A stretch of DNA of 64,000 bases, from contig JAGVJJ010000011.1 of NCBI GenBank assembly GCA_020051175.1, positions 1-64,000 of the forward strand. The letters are read 5' to 3'. This document shows positions 34,077 through 43,854 of this stretch, piece after piece; position 1 is the stretch's first letter; the number at the start of each line of letters is the position of its first letter. Source of the DNA: Bacteroidia bacterium (GTDB lineage Bacteria; Bacteroidota; Bacteroidia; 2-12-FULL-35-15). The notes beneath the pieces are model-generated. The model was not told the origin of the DNA. It saw nothing but the letters and a program-made list of their open reading frames with translations, and made no database searches. A program made the position numbers and the translations under genes.

Positions 34077-34437
34077 ATTTTTTTTGTAGTGTATAATTAA
34101 ACCCAATTCCAACAATTAGCGAAGCGATAATTTTGGAAACTAAATACGGTAAATTGAGAATCTTTAGTATTGAAGCACTTCCGAAAACATTTAAGAAGAT
34201 GCTTCCAATCCATACTAATAAATATTTTACTCCCTGCTTTTTCAAATCTTTATTGTCTTTCATTTTAAATGACCAATATTTATTTATCATAAAATTTGTT
34301 GTCGCTCCGGCAATGGCACCAATACTTGTTGCCATTAAATAATTACATTTTGCTAACTCAACTAAAGTGACTGTAAACCCGAAGTCAACCATAGTTGCGC
34401 CCAAGGAAGATAGTTGAGTTCGCAAAAATATTTTCAT
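34039..34437 (-). CDS. GtrA family membrane protein
   Basis: 132 residues, four hydrophobic helices, with the family patterns LGATMVDFGFTVTLVE, AGATTNFMINKYWSF and GIGFNYTLQKKYVF. GtrA proteins are small four-helix membrane proteins linked to flipping of lipid-linked sugars, often beside glycosyltransferases. No glycosyltransferase is present here, so a role in moving inositol or sphingolipid intermediates is an inference from position. Its 5' end overlaps the PgpA-like gene by 4 bases. Confidence 0.85.
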   Translation of the reverse strand: MKIFLRTQLSSLGATMVDFGFTVTLVELAKCNYLMATSIGAIAGATTNFMINKYWSFKMKDNKDLKKQGVKYLLVWIGSIFLNVFGSASILKILNLPYLVSKIIASLIVGIGFNYTLQKKYVFVTSEKPHTR

Positions 34438-34892
34438 TTAATAATATTTGTAATAATCAAAATTTGAATGATAATATTGCTATAAATTCCGGCAACTAAG
34501 TCATCAACCATAACACCCCAACCATTTTTAAGCTTTTCTGTTTTTCTAATCCCTAACGGCTTTAGAATGTCAAAAAATCTGAACAATACAAATGCAATTA
34601 CAATTGTTATAAAATTGATTGGGAGAAAGAGCAAAGAAACAGTCATTCCTAGTACTTCATCAATGACTATTTTATTGCTATCCTTCCCCCAACTTCTTTC
34701 AGCTTTATTTGAAACGATTCCCCCAATTACAAAGAGTATAAGATTTAAAAATAGGAACCGGATATTTGAATGTAAATGGAAGGTTACATACAAATAAATC
34801 AAACCACACGTTATTAACGAGGCAACTGTTCCGGCTCCCTTTTTTATAAAACCAATTCCAAAAAATGATGCTATTATTTTATACAAAGTCAT
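34434..34892 (-). CDS. PgpA-like phosphatase (PI-phosphate phosphatase candidate)
   Basis: 152 residues. KKGAGTVASL, KIVIDEVLGM and FRFFDILKPLGIRKTEKLKNGWGVMVDDLVAG reproduce the conserved acidic motifs of the phosphatidylglycerophosphatase A fold (IDE and VDDLxAG), with four helices. In an operon with a CDP-alcohol transferase and inositol-phosphate synthase the natural substrate is PI-phosphate rather than PG-phosphate. It abuts the upstream MIPS gene by one base and overlaps gtrA, so translation is coupled. Confidence 0.83.
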   Translation of the reverse strand: MTLYKIIASFFGIGFIKKGAGTVASLITCGLIYLYVTFHLHSNIRFLFLNLILFVIGGIVSNKAERSWGKDSNKIVIDEVLGMTVSLLFLPINFITIVIAFVLFRFFDILKPLGIRKTEKLKNGWGVMVDDLVAGIYSNIIIQILIITNIIK

Positions 34893-36224
34893 TTACATTG
34901 ATTCAACTAACTCCTGATAGTAATCTAAACCCAAATGCGTAATTAAGTCTTCTCCCATCATGTGTCTTAAAGTATTTTGCAACTTGATTAATTGTTTAAA
35001 AATATCATGTTCAGGCTTTAAACCTTCAGCAGTTTGAGGTGATTTTAAATAAAATGAAAGCCATTCTTGAATGCCATCCATTTCGGCACGTTTAGCCAAA
35101 TCCATAAACAAAGCAAGATCTAAAACAATTGGTGCTGCTAAAATTGAATCTCTGCACAAAAAATTAATTTTAATTTGCATTGGATAACCCATCCAACCGA
35201 AAATATCAATATTGTCCCAACTTTCTTTATTATCTCCTCTTGGCGGGTAATAATTTATTCTTACTTTATGATACATATCTCCATATAAAGTAGGATTGGA
35301 TTCAGGTTGGAAAATTTCATCTAATACACTTAATTTTGAAACCTCTTTTGTTTTGAAATTTTCAGGATCGTCCAAAACTTTTCCGTCTCTATTACCCAAT
35401 ATATTTGTAGAAAACCATCCACTCACACCTAAAGCTCTTGCATGCAAACCCGGTGCAACTATCGTTTTCATTAATGTTTGTCCTGTTTTAAAATCTTTTC
35501 CGGCTATTGGTGTTTTAGTTTGCTTAGATAATTCTATTAAAGCAGGAATATCGACAGTTAAATTTGGTGCGCCATTAGCAAAAGGAATTCCTAATTTAAG
35601 GGCAGCGTATGCATAAATCATACTTGGAGCAATTAGTTCATCATTATTTTTTAGTGCTTTTTCAAATTCTTCAATGCTATTATGAATATTCGTTGGCTCA
35701 ATATATTTTTCGGTAGAAGCACACCAAACAATAACAAGTCTGTCGCAATTATTTATGGCCTTGAATTTTTCCATGTCTTTCATTAAAGCCAATGCCAAAT
35801 CATACTTTGTAGTTTCTTTTTTGATGTTTGTACCAATGATGTTTTTTACATAGTTTGGATCAAACACTGCTGACATTGGTTTTATTTGTTCTAGTTCTGT
35901 TTTTAATTCTGCCAATTGATGTAATTCCAAAACACTTGCATTAACAGCGGCTTCATATACATTATCTTCATAGATATCCCAACCTCCAAAAACAATGTCG
36001 CTTAATTTAGTCAAAGGCACAAAGTCCTTAATTAAAGGATTGCGATTTTCGGTACGTTTACCTAATCTTATACTACTCATTTGTGTTAAGGAACCTATTG
36101 GTTGAGATTTACCTTTTTTTATAGCTTCTACGCCTGCAATAAGAGTTGTAGCAACTGCTCCTAAACCTGGCATTAAAATTCCTAATTTCCCCTTTGCCTC
36201 TGTGGGCTTTTTAATTACATCCAT
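34893..36224 (-). CDS. myo-Inositol-1-phosphate synthase
   Basis: 443 residues. Rossmann start GILMPGLGAVATT (about 15-27), DFVPLTKLSDIVFGGWDI, then VWCASTEKYIEP, ANGAPNLTVDIP, AGKDFKTGQTLMKT and DSILAAPIVLDLALFMDLA, the family's NAD-binding and catalytic blocks; the active-site lysines lie in the AGKDFKTGQT region. It converts glucose-6-phosphate to inositol-3-phosphate with NAD. This is the entry step of inositol lipid synthesis. It is 18 bases after the epimerase-type gene. Confidence 0.93.
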   Translation of the reverse strand: MDVIKKPTEAKGKLGILMPGLGAVATTLIAGVEAIKKGKSQPIGSLTQMSSIRLGKRTENRNPLIKDFVPLTKLSDIVFGGWDIYEDNVYEAAVNASVLELHQLAELKTELEQIKPMSAVFDPNYVKNIIGTNIKKETTKYDLALALMKDMEKFKAINNCDRLVIVWCASTEKYIEPTNIHNSIEEFEKALKNNDELIAPSMIYAYAALKLGIPFANGAPNLTVDIPALIELSKQTKTPIAGKDFKTGQTLMKTIVAPGLHARALGVSGWFSTNILGNRDGKVLDDPENFKTKEVSKLSVLDEIFQPESNPTLYGDMYHKVRINYYPPRGDNKESWDNIDIFGWMGYPMQIKINFLCRDSILAAPIVLDLALFMDLAKRAEMDGIQEWLSFYLKSPQTAEGLKPEHDIFKQLIKLQNTLRHMMGEDLITHLGLDYYQELVESM

Positions 36225-36242
36225 TTTATTTATTTTTAATTA

Positions 36243-37238
36243 TTAAATCCACTTATTTTGTTTGTACCATTCAACTGTTTTTTTAACTCCACTTTCTAAA
36301 TCATGCTTTGCTTGAAACTGAAAGTGATGTGTTGTTTTTGTCATTTCACAATTCCAACTTTCTGCCACTAATTCATTATATTTTTCCAAATTTAAAGGGC
36401 TTGTTTTACCTGTAATTGCACTGATATACTGGGAAAAAAATGCAACAATTCTTACTATCGCTAATGGAAACTTAATATTTACTGGTTTTTTATTTAAAGC
36501 ATTGCTAATTGCTATTGAAAAAGCATGCTTATCATATATTTTTCCATCAGAAGCAAAATAGATTTCATTTTTTACTTCACTAATTGTTGCACGTAAAATT
36601 AATCGTACCAAATCTCTAACATAAATAAAAGTCAATTCTTGCTTGTGATTTCCTAAAACAGGGTTAATGTTTTTATTGATAAATTTGAATACTGTGTATA
36701 AATCTTTTTCTCCAGGGCCATAAACTGCTGTAGGGCGAATAATAATATAAGCCAATCCCGAATTTTTTATTAGTTGTTCCGCTTGTAATTTACTTTGCCC
36801 GTATAAGGTGATCGGATTTTGATGTGAGACCTTAATTTGATCTTTTGCTTTTACGGGACCACTGGCTGCAAGACTGCTAATGAAAATGATTTTCTTAGGA
36901 ATTATATTAAATTTCTTAAGAGCGTTAATTAAGTTTTCGGTTCCATAATAGTTTGTTGCGAAAAAATCTTTTTTTGAGTTCGATTTTGTTAATGCTGCCG
37001 TGTGAATTACATAATCAATTGTCACATTGTTTTCGCTAAAATCAGAAAAAATTGAGAATAAGCTTTGTGCGTTATTTATATCGCCATAAACAATATTTGC
37101 GTTTTCTAAATATTTTGTATTACTACTTTTCCTTACCATTGCATAAATTTCAAATTGCTGTTGTAAAGCAATTTCAACCAAGTGAGTTCCAATAAATCCA
37201 CTTGAGCCCGTAATTAATATTTTAGCTTTTTTACCCAT
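36243..37238 (-). CDS. NAD-dependent epimerase/SDR family protein (ceramide reductase candidate)
   Basis: 331 residues. Extended SDR: GSSGFIGTH (11-19) for NAD(P), Ser121/Ser122 and the catalytic Tyr146-x3-Lys150 in LYGQSKLQAEQ, RPTAVYGPGE near 170. Such an enzyme encoded directly beside serine palmitoyltransferase and a GNAT acyltransferase matches the bacterial CerR-type ceramide reductase that reduces the keto group. It could instead act on a nucleotide sugar, but no sugar-pathway gene is near. One-base overlap with the upstream acyltransferase gene. Confidence 0.78.
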   Translation of the reverse strand: MGKKAKILITGSSGFIGTHLVEIALQQQFEIYAMVRKSSNTKYLENANIVYGDINNAQSLFSIFSDFSENNVTIDYVIHTAALTKSNSKKDFFATNYYGTENLINALKKFNIIPKKIIFISSLAASGPVKAKDQIKVSHQNPITLYGQSKLQAEQLIKNSGLAYIIIRPTAVYGPGEKDLYTVFKFINKNINPVLGNHKQELTFIYVRDLVRLILRATISEVKNEIYFASDGKIYDKHAFSIAISNALNKKPVNIKFPLAIVRIVAFFSQYISAITGKTSPLNLEKYNELVAESWNCEMTKTTHHFQFQAKHDLESGVKKTVEWYKQNKWI

Positions 37239-38359
37239 TATAAATGCTTCATGTAAGATCTACGTTTCATGTGTTGTCTGGCCTCATAACCATTTGTAAA
37301 CATCAGAAGAGAGTTTTTATTTTCTTCTAATACATGGCTTGATATAGCAGTTTTTACGCCATTATCAATAAAAGCCTGCATCATATGGGCGTAGAAAATA
37401 GCGGGTACGCCTTTGCTCTTATATTCATCTTTCACTGCTTGTAAAAGCAAATCAGCAGTATCGTTTTTTCGCATGTCTTTTAAAATATGGATAAATCCCA
37501 AAGGGAAAAGTTTACCTTTTGCCTTCATTAAAGCTTTAGACAAGGATAAAAAACCCAAGCCAAAACCAACAACTTCGTTATTTTTATCGACAACAAAACT
37601 TACATACTTTGGATTAACCATAGAAAAGTAAAGATTTACGTAGTGTTTAATTTGTTTTTCAGTAAGAGGAACAAAGCCGTATAAATTTTTAAATGCCTCA
37701 TTAAGAACATTGAACATTTGGTCAGCATAAGGCAATATCTCTTTTGCTTTTTTGAAATTTAAAATTTTTAAGTCGTATTTTTTTTGAACCAGTTCTGATA
37801 TCCGCTTAACTTTATCAGGGATTTCATTTGGAACTTTTATTTCATACTGAACCCAATCTACATCTTTTGAGTAACCATGTTTTTCTAAATGAACCGGATA
37901 ATAAGGGTAGTTATAAATAACCGCTTGTGTTCCTATTTCATTAAAACCCTCAACTAACATACCTTCTAAATCCATATCACTAAAACCAAGAGGGCCTTGT
38001 GTTTTTGACATACCTTTTGATTTCCCCCATTCTTCCACGATTTTTAATAAAGCTTCTGAGACAGCTGTGTCTTCAGTAAAATCAATCCAACCAAAACGCA
38101 CTACTTTTTCGTTCCATTTTTCGTTCGCTCTGTGATTTATTATGCCTGCAATCCTTCCAACAATTTGCTTATTTTTATAAGCTAGCCAATATTTTGCTTC
38201 GCAAAAATCAAATGCGGGGTTTACGCTAGAAGACAGTGCCGACTTTTCATAAGTATGAAGTTGCGGAACTCTATATTTATTTCCTTTATATAGTTTATCA
38301 GGAAAAGAAATAAATTTTTTCAAATCTTTACTGTTTTTTATTTCAACTATATGTACCAT
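37238..38359 (-). CDS. GNAT-fold acyltransferase (bacterial ceramide synthase candidate)
   Basis: 373 residues. N-terminal half carries an acetyltransferase-like start (YRVPQL, WLAYKNKQIVGRIAGIINH) and the characteristic GPLGFSDMDLEGMLVEGFNEIG; the C-terminal half has FVVDKNNEVVGFGLGFLSLSK and LGFIHILKD. These double-GNAT proteins, formerly annotated as hypothetical, include the bacterial ceramide synthase of Caulobacter. Located right after serine palmitoyltransferase (3-base gap), it is the natural enzyme to N-acylate the sphingoid base. Not proved by sequence alone. Confidence 0.75.
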   Translation of the reverse strand: MVHIVEIKNSKDLKKFISFPDKLYKGNKYRVPQLHTYEKSALSSSVNPAFDFCEAKYWLAYKNKQIVGRIAGIINHRANEKWNEKVVRFGWIDFTEDTAVSEALLKIVEEWGKSKGMSKTQGPLGFSDMDLEGMLVEGFNEIGTQAVIYNYPYYPVHLEKHGYSKDVDWVQYEIKVPNEIPDKVKRISELVQKKYDLKILNFKKAKEILPYADQMFNVLNEAFKNLYGFVPLTEKQIKHYVNLYFSMVNPKYVSFVVDKNNEVVGFGLGFLSLSKALMKAKGKLFPLGFIHILKDMRKNDTADLLLQAVKDEYKSKGVPAIFYAHMMQAFIDNGVKTAISSHVLEENKNSLLMFTNGYEARQHMKRRSYMKHL

Positions 38360-38362
38360 AGA

Positions 38363-39574
<1,212 letters not shown>

Positions 39575-39627
39575 TTAAATCCTTTTATTCCTTGTTTTTT
39601 CATAATTACTTAGAAGTATAATTACAT

Positions 39628-39966
39628 TTATCTGCTAGTATTCTTAGAAACCATGCTCATTGTTATTAAGTATTTTAAGAGGGTTTCCTGCGCTTTGCTA
39701 TCTATGACTTCTTTACCCTTTCTTTTGTTTAGTTTTTTGACCATGTGTGGAACTATTTCTTTCCATTGCTCCTCGTTTCGTGATGCAGGATCCTTGAGTA
39801 TTCTCCAATTCTGTTCGTAAATAGATTTACCTGCCATGAGTTCATTCCAAGTATAACCAGGGTACTTGGCTGAAACTCTGTTTACATCCGTTTGTGTTGG
39901 CAATAACAGTTTAGCACTGCAAGCAGTTAAAGCAATAAAAAGCAATAATGGAAGTGTTTTTTTCAT
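39628..39966 (-). CDS. Lipoprotein resembling a cytochrome c that lost its haem motif
   Basis: 112 residues. Lipobox FIALTACSAK gives Cys16 as lipidation site. The remainder follows small Bacteroidota cytochrome c proteins in register (GKSIYEQN, LKDPASRNEEQWKEIVPHMVKKLN), but where such proteins have CxxCH after 'YEQN' this one reads YEQNWRILKDP, with no cysteine or His. It therefore cannot bind haem c and may be a relic or have a structural role. 65 bases upstream of spt on the same strand, possibly the first gene of the transcript. Confidence 0.65.
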   Translation of the reverse strand: MKKTLPLLLFIALTACSAKLLLPTQTDVNRVSAKYPGYTWNELMAGKSIYEQNWRILKDPASRNEEQWKEIVPHMVKKLNKRKGKEVIDSKAQETLLKYLITMSMVSKNTSR

Positions 39967-40094
39967 ATCATCTAACTTTTAAGGCCTTTTATCGGGACGT
40001 ATTTTTTTGATAGGGTAAATTTTTCATATTTCGTTCATTCTGTTGTTAGCATTTCATGGTCTCTTATTAAATCTCCTAAGTAAATCCAATAAAA

Positions 40095-40162
40095 AGGTCC
40101 CGTACGGATTTGAACCGTATCTGCCTCCTATAAAGAGGCGCACTGCCTTTCAGACCGGGACC
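40095..40162 (-). tRNA. tRNA-like gene, anticodon TAT, short D-arm
   Basis: On the minus strand a 68-base cloverleaf: acceptor GGTCCCG/CGGGACC, anticodon stem GCCTC/GAGGC with loop TTTATAG (anticodon TAT, reading AUA Ile), T-arm TACGG-TTCAAAT-CCGTA. The D-arm is only CTG-AAAGG-CAG with a five-base loop, lacking the usual TGG-type loop, so it may be a degenerate or specialised tRNA. CCA is not encoded. It lies in a 321-base gap between the lipoprotein and a MarR gene. Confidence 0.6.
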
Positions 40163-40287
40163 AATATTTTGAAAATCATTTTTCATTTATTTTTTTGTCA
40201 ATGAGATAACTGCTTCAGTATATATTGTAAACTATATAATTAGTTACTATGATATAGTGTCATAGGAAACTATTTAGATAAATTTTT

Positions 40288-40797
40288 TTAGTTTTTACAT
40301 TTTGTTTTAATATGATCTAATACCCGTATACAAATTTCCAAGTCTTTCTTACTTATTCCTTTAGTAATGAACTCTTCTTCTTCCATATATAATTTATGAA
40401 CACCTTCTATAATTTTAAAGCCCGCAGGGGTTAATTCAATTACATTTTTACGCCTGTCTTCCGGAGCCGGAATTCTTTTTAAATATTTTTTCTGTTCAAG
40501 AATATCAATTGTTTTAAGAATGGCTGATTTTGTTTTATCCAAAGCAATTGCAATATCTTGTTGAATGATTTCTTGCCTTTCATTTCGAGATAAAAAATGT
40601 AGAATTGCCAATTGGTCAAAAGAAAGATCGCTTGTGAATGCAGTAAATCTGCTATTAATTTTTTTAATTAATAATTTACCGGAATAAACAATTTTATAAC
40701 CTAAAGCATCTTGCATTTCTTTACATTCCATTTGAAATAGTTTACTGGTTAACTGTTCAAAGGTAGAAATAAAATCAATATTTTGAGAAAAATCCAA
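40288..40797 (-). CDS. MarR family transcriptional regulator
   Basis: 169 residues. Winged-helix core about 65-135: LSFDQLAILHFLSRNERQEI, IAIALDKTKSAILKTIDILEQKKYLKR and the wing PAPEDRRKNVIELT are the MarR pattern. Preceded by an extra N-terminal helix. As the nearest regulator, last of the RND-1 run, it probably controls the efflux/START genes or the lipid operon; no operator is proved. Confidence 0.85.
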   Translation of the reverse strand: MDFSQNIDFISTFEQLTSKLFQMECKEMQDALGYKIVYSGKLLIKKINSRFTAFTSDLSFDQLAILHFLSRNERQEIIQQDIAIALDKTKSAILKTIDILEQKKYLKRIPAPEDRRKNVIELTPAGFKIIEGVHKLYMEEEEFITKGISKKDLEICIRVLDHIKTKCKN

Positions 40798-40849
40798 AAA
40801 AAATCTAAATTAATGTTCACTCTATTTGCATATTATAAAATATGACAGA

Positions 40850-41485
40850 TCATTTTCCTACTTTCTTTTTCATATTAAGCAAAGTACTGTATGGGCCATC
40901 AACAATAAACATGTTTATTATCGAGCTGGGAATACTTCCTGCCGGATCTCCATAAAACTGGTAAATGATTTCTATTTTATTCCCTTGTGGCGTTAATTGC
41001 CACATACCTTTCGCGTTTTTAATCCGTAGAAAATCATCGTTGCCTGTAATATAATCGGGTTTGCTTACAAGGTTGTATCTAACTGTACCATCAACTTCTA
41101 CGATTTTTCCGGAAAATATTACAATATCCCTGTCGGTCATTGGCCAAGGCAAATCGGTAGTGTAGTATATGTACTGCTCCGTTTTATTTACCTGTTTTAG
41201 AATTTTGGCTGTAGCAATATTTGTTTGCCAATTAGGATAATCACTTACATTTTCAATGAGACTTTCCAACGACTTCATATTAGCAGTAACGGTTGTAACT
41301 GCCTTGAACTCTTTTATGCTTGAACCTTCAGACTGACGAGTGTACACTTTAATATCATTCCCGGCTTTTTCTAATTTCCATTCTGTTGGGTTGAGTAAAT
41401 GGCTTTCATTAATGCCAGGTTTGAACGCCATACAAATTATAAAGACATTAATTATGACTATAAGTGTTAAGTTTTTTTTGATCAT
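40850..41485 (-). CDS. START-domain lipid-binding protein, secreted
   Basis: 211 residues with a signal peptide (LTLIVIINVFIICMAF). The mature part shows the START/Bet v1-like lipid-binding fold: WKLEKAGNDIKVYTRQ, SDYPNWQTNIATAKIL, YYTTDLPWPMTDRDIV and MWQLTPQGNKIEIIYQFYGDPAGSIPSSIINMF. The family binds lipids or sterols in a hydrophobic cleft. Encoded directly after the RND-1 outer-membrane channel, close to the sphingolipid operon, so a role in lipid transfer across the periplasm is attractive but inferred. Confidence 0.82.
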   Translation of the reverse strand: MIKKNLTLIVIINVFIICMAFKPGINESHLLNPTEWKLEKAGNDIKVYTRQSEGSSIKEFKAVTTVTANMKSLESLIENVSDYPNWQTNIATAKILKQVNKTEQYIYYTTDLPWPMTDRDIVIFSGKIVEVDGTVRYNLVSKPDYITGNDDFLRIKNAKGMWQLTPQGNKIEIIYQFYGDPAGSIPSSIINMFIVDGPYSTLLNMKKKVGK

Positions 41486-41507
41486 GTTTTTTAGTTTTAA
41501 TTTGTAA

Positions 41508-42854
41508 TTACCTACCGGTATATTTTAGATACGTTGATATTGCGGTGCGATATTGGGTTTTAGTATCAATCAGCTTTTCATTGGTTTCTGTAAGTAATGC
41601 CTGTGCTTCTAGTAAATCGGAAAGAGTTATAACGCCACTATTATAACTTGTTTGCATTACTTTCAGGTTTTCTTCAGCTTGCTTTACAGTTTCTTCTAAT
41701 AATATAATCTGGTTGTAATTTTCGTTTAAATCCAACCACGCTTTTTCAATTTGTAGTTTTAATAATCCTTTGGTATCGGTTAGCGTGTTTTCAGCTATTT
41801 GTTCTTTTATTTTTTGCTCTTTTATCGCATGTGAACCGCCCCACCAATCAGTTATTGGAATCGAAACAGTGGCGTACACTAACCCATTCATAGTGCCATC
41901 CACATCTTTAATTAAATTATTGTTATAATATCCCATTGCTCCAACTGCCACTTGTGGTAAATAATCTCCAGTTTTCATTTTAGTTTGTAATTCTTGCGCT
42001 TTTATCGATTGCTCTAATAATTGATATTCTGTTCTTTTTTGCAGGGCTGTTTCATTTTCAATATAATATAATTGAGGTAATTCTATTTTTTGTAAATCCT
42101 CTTGCAATACTAATGTTGAATCGTATGGAATACCAATAGTTTGACAAAACTGCATAATTGCCAATTTTTTTCCGCTGTGTAATTTGCTCTTATTTGAATT
42201 CAATTCATTTTTTTTGATTTGAACTTTAAGCAAATCATTCTTAATTATCAGTCCCGATTTGAATGCATCATTCACTTGTTTATTTATGCCTTCTAAGAAG
42301 GTTTCGTATTTTTCAATAGTTTTTTCTTTTTCCTGTAATGATAGAATTTGCCAATACTGCTGTTCTGTTTTTAACAAAACATCATTTTGAGTTAGTTTTT
42401 GCTGTTGTTCTTTCACAGCTATTCCAACCTTGGCTAATTTATTTCCGGTAATTATTCGGCCACCCGAAAAAATCGGTTGAGTTACATTAACCAAGCCAAG
42501 AGCAGTTTTGTCTAACATCTGAATACTTGATCCTGGCAAGTAAGCAAATTGTGTAGCTATTGGAATATTTGCAGGATTACCATCATAAACAGGCAAGTTC
42601 CCGCCTTGCGTATTAAATTTAAGCAAGGGATCTTTAGCTTTCATAGCAAAAGCCATAACACTTATTTTTGGAAAATAATTAGTAAATGCTCCTTTCTTAA
42701 CTTGCTTTGAGGCTTCGGTTTCAAGAAGACTGTTTTTAATGCTGATGTTGTTTTTTATTGCAAGTTCTTTATATTCTTTTAAAGTAAGTACAGTCTGACC
42801 GTAAACTATTACTGAACAAGAAACACTTATAATTATTATAATTAATTTTTTCAT
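41508..42854 (-). CDS. TolC-family outer membrane efflux protein (RND-1)
   Basis: 448 residues: signal peptide (IIIIISVSCSVIVYGQ), then the OEP repeat of helices and strands, with the long alpha-barrel sections (KLAKVGIAVKEQQQKLTQNDVLLKTEQQYW ...) and TYGITLSDLLEAQALLTE-type C-terminal repeat SGVITLSDLLEAQ. It forms the outer-membrane channel of the tripartite pump encoded with the RND and adaptor genes upstream. Confidence 0.9.
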   Translation of the reverse strand: MKKLIIIIISVSCSVIVYGQTVLTLKEYKELAIKNNISIKNSLLETEASKQVKKGAFTNYFPKISVMAFAMKAKDPLLKFNTQGGNLPVYDGNPANIPIATQFAYLPGSSIQMLDKTALGLVNVTQPIFSGGRIITGNKLAKVGIAVKEQQQKLTQNDVLLKTEQQYWQILSLQEKEKTIEKYETFLEGINKQVNDAFKSGLIIKNDLLKVQIKKNELNSNKSKLHSGKKLAIMQFCQTIGIPYDSTLVLQEDLQKIELPQLYYIENETALQKRTEYQLLEQSIKAQELQTKMKTGDYLPQVAVGAMGYYNNNLIKDVDGTMNGLVYATVSIPITDWWGGSHAIKEQKIKEQIAENTLTDTKGLLKLQIEKAWLDLNENYNQIILLEETVKQAEENLKVMQTSYNSGVITLSDLLEAQALLTETNEKLIDTKTQYRTAISTYLKYTGR

Positions 42855-42864
42855 TTTCTATTTT

Positions 42865-43845
42865 TTAATTAAGAGATTTATTCTTTTGTCTTGCAGAGAG
42901 GTGGTACATTGTAGGTAAAACATATAATGAAAGCAACATAGAAAACAGTAATCCAAAAAAGATTACAGTTGCTAAAGGCCCCCACAAAGATGATCCACTC
43001 AGCATCATTGGAACTACACCAACTGCTCCGGCAGCAGAAGTAAGAAATATTGGCCGCATTCTTCTTTTAGCTGAGGCTATTGCAGCCTCCCTCACATTCA
43101 TTTGATGAGTTCTACGCAATTCTTCGGCATATTCAATAAGAATAATTCCATTACGTACTACTATTCCCATCAAGGTCATAAAACCTAAAAAAACGGTAAG
43201 ACCAAAAGGATAGCCTGTTATTACCAAACCAATCGCTGCACCGAAAATACTAAGCGGAATGGTAAGCATGATTAGGAATACCAACCTAAAGCTCTTGAAT
43301 TGAAACAATACAATAAAGAAGATTAACACCAAACTTGTTGCCAATGCTTTTGACAAGGGAACATAATTCTCGTATTCATTTTCCAATTCCCCTCCATAGG
43401 AAATATTAATTTCAGGGCTATTTGTAAGACCTTCGATTTTCGGCCTTATATCATCCAATACCTTATATGCTAAAGAATTTCTATTTAGGTCAGCTTTTAT
43501 TGTAATGGTTCTTTTTCCATTTCTTCTGATGATCTGTCCCTCGCTCCAATCGTTAGTAAGTGTAGCTATTTGTCTTAAAGGAACAGTGGTTCCTAGTAAA
43601 GGAGAAGTAATGGTTTGGTTCTCTATATCATCAAAAGAATTACGTCTTTCTTTTTCGTTTATCAGCTTAACACTTACCGGATAATCACCTTCCCAAACTG
43701 TGCCTATTGGCAATCCTGCGAACCCTGTTGCTAAGGATGAAGCTACCATTCCTTTGGTAAAACCAAGACGATTTGCTACTTCATCGTTCACTGTTACTTT
43801 CACTCCTTGACGAGGCGTTAAATAATCTGATCTTGCCCAAATCAC
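42865..43845 (-). CDS. RND efflux pump, C-terminal part after an in-frame stop
   Basis: 326 residues counted from GTG 43845. It holds the second half of an AcrB-like pump: porter loops (GLTNSPEINISYGG), then helices with VLIFFIVLFQF, FMTLMGIVVRNGIILIEYAEE (conserved TM10 motif) and RPIFLTSAAGAVGVVPMM. It continues the frame of the 698-residue gene directly upstream; only TAA 43855-43857 and three codons separate them. Read together they make a normal 1,024-residue pump. Whether this part is translated separately is unknown. Confidence 0.8.
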   Translation of the reverse strand: MIWARSDYLTPRQGVKVTVNDEVANRLGFTKGMVASSLATGFAGLPIGTVWEGDYPVSVKLINEKERRNSFDDIENQTITSPLLGTTVPLRQIATLTNDWSEGQIIRRNGKRTITIKADLNRNSLAYKVLDDIRPKIEGLTNSPEINISYGGELENEYENYVPLSKALATSLVLIFFIVLFQFKSFRLVFLIMLTIPLSIFGAAIGLVITGYPFGLTVFLGFMTLMGIVVRNGIILIEYAEELRRTHQMNVREAAIASAKRRMRPIFLTSAAGAVGVVPMMLSGSSLWGPLATVIFFGLLFSMLLSLYVLPTMYHLSARQKNKSLN

Positions 43846-43854
43846 ATCTTTCTT

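Noticed and set aside
36243..37238. Nucleotide-sugar epimerase for LPS
   Set aside because: No glycosyltransferase or nucleotide-sugar gene nearby; context is sphingolipid synthesis.
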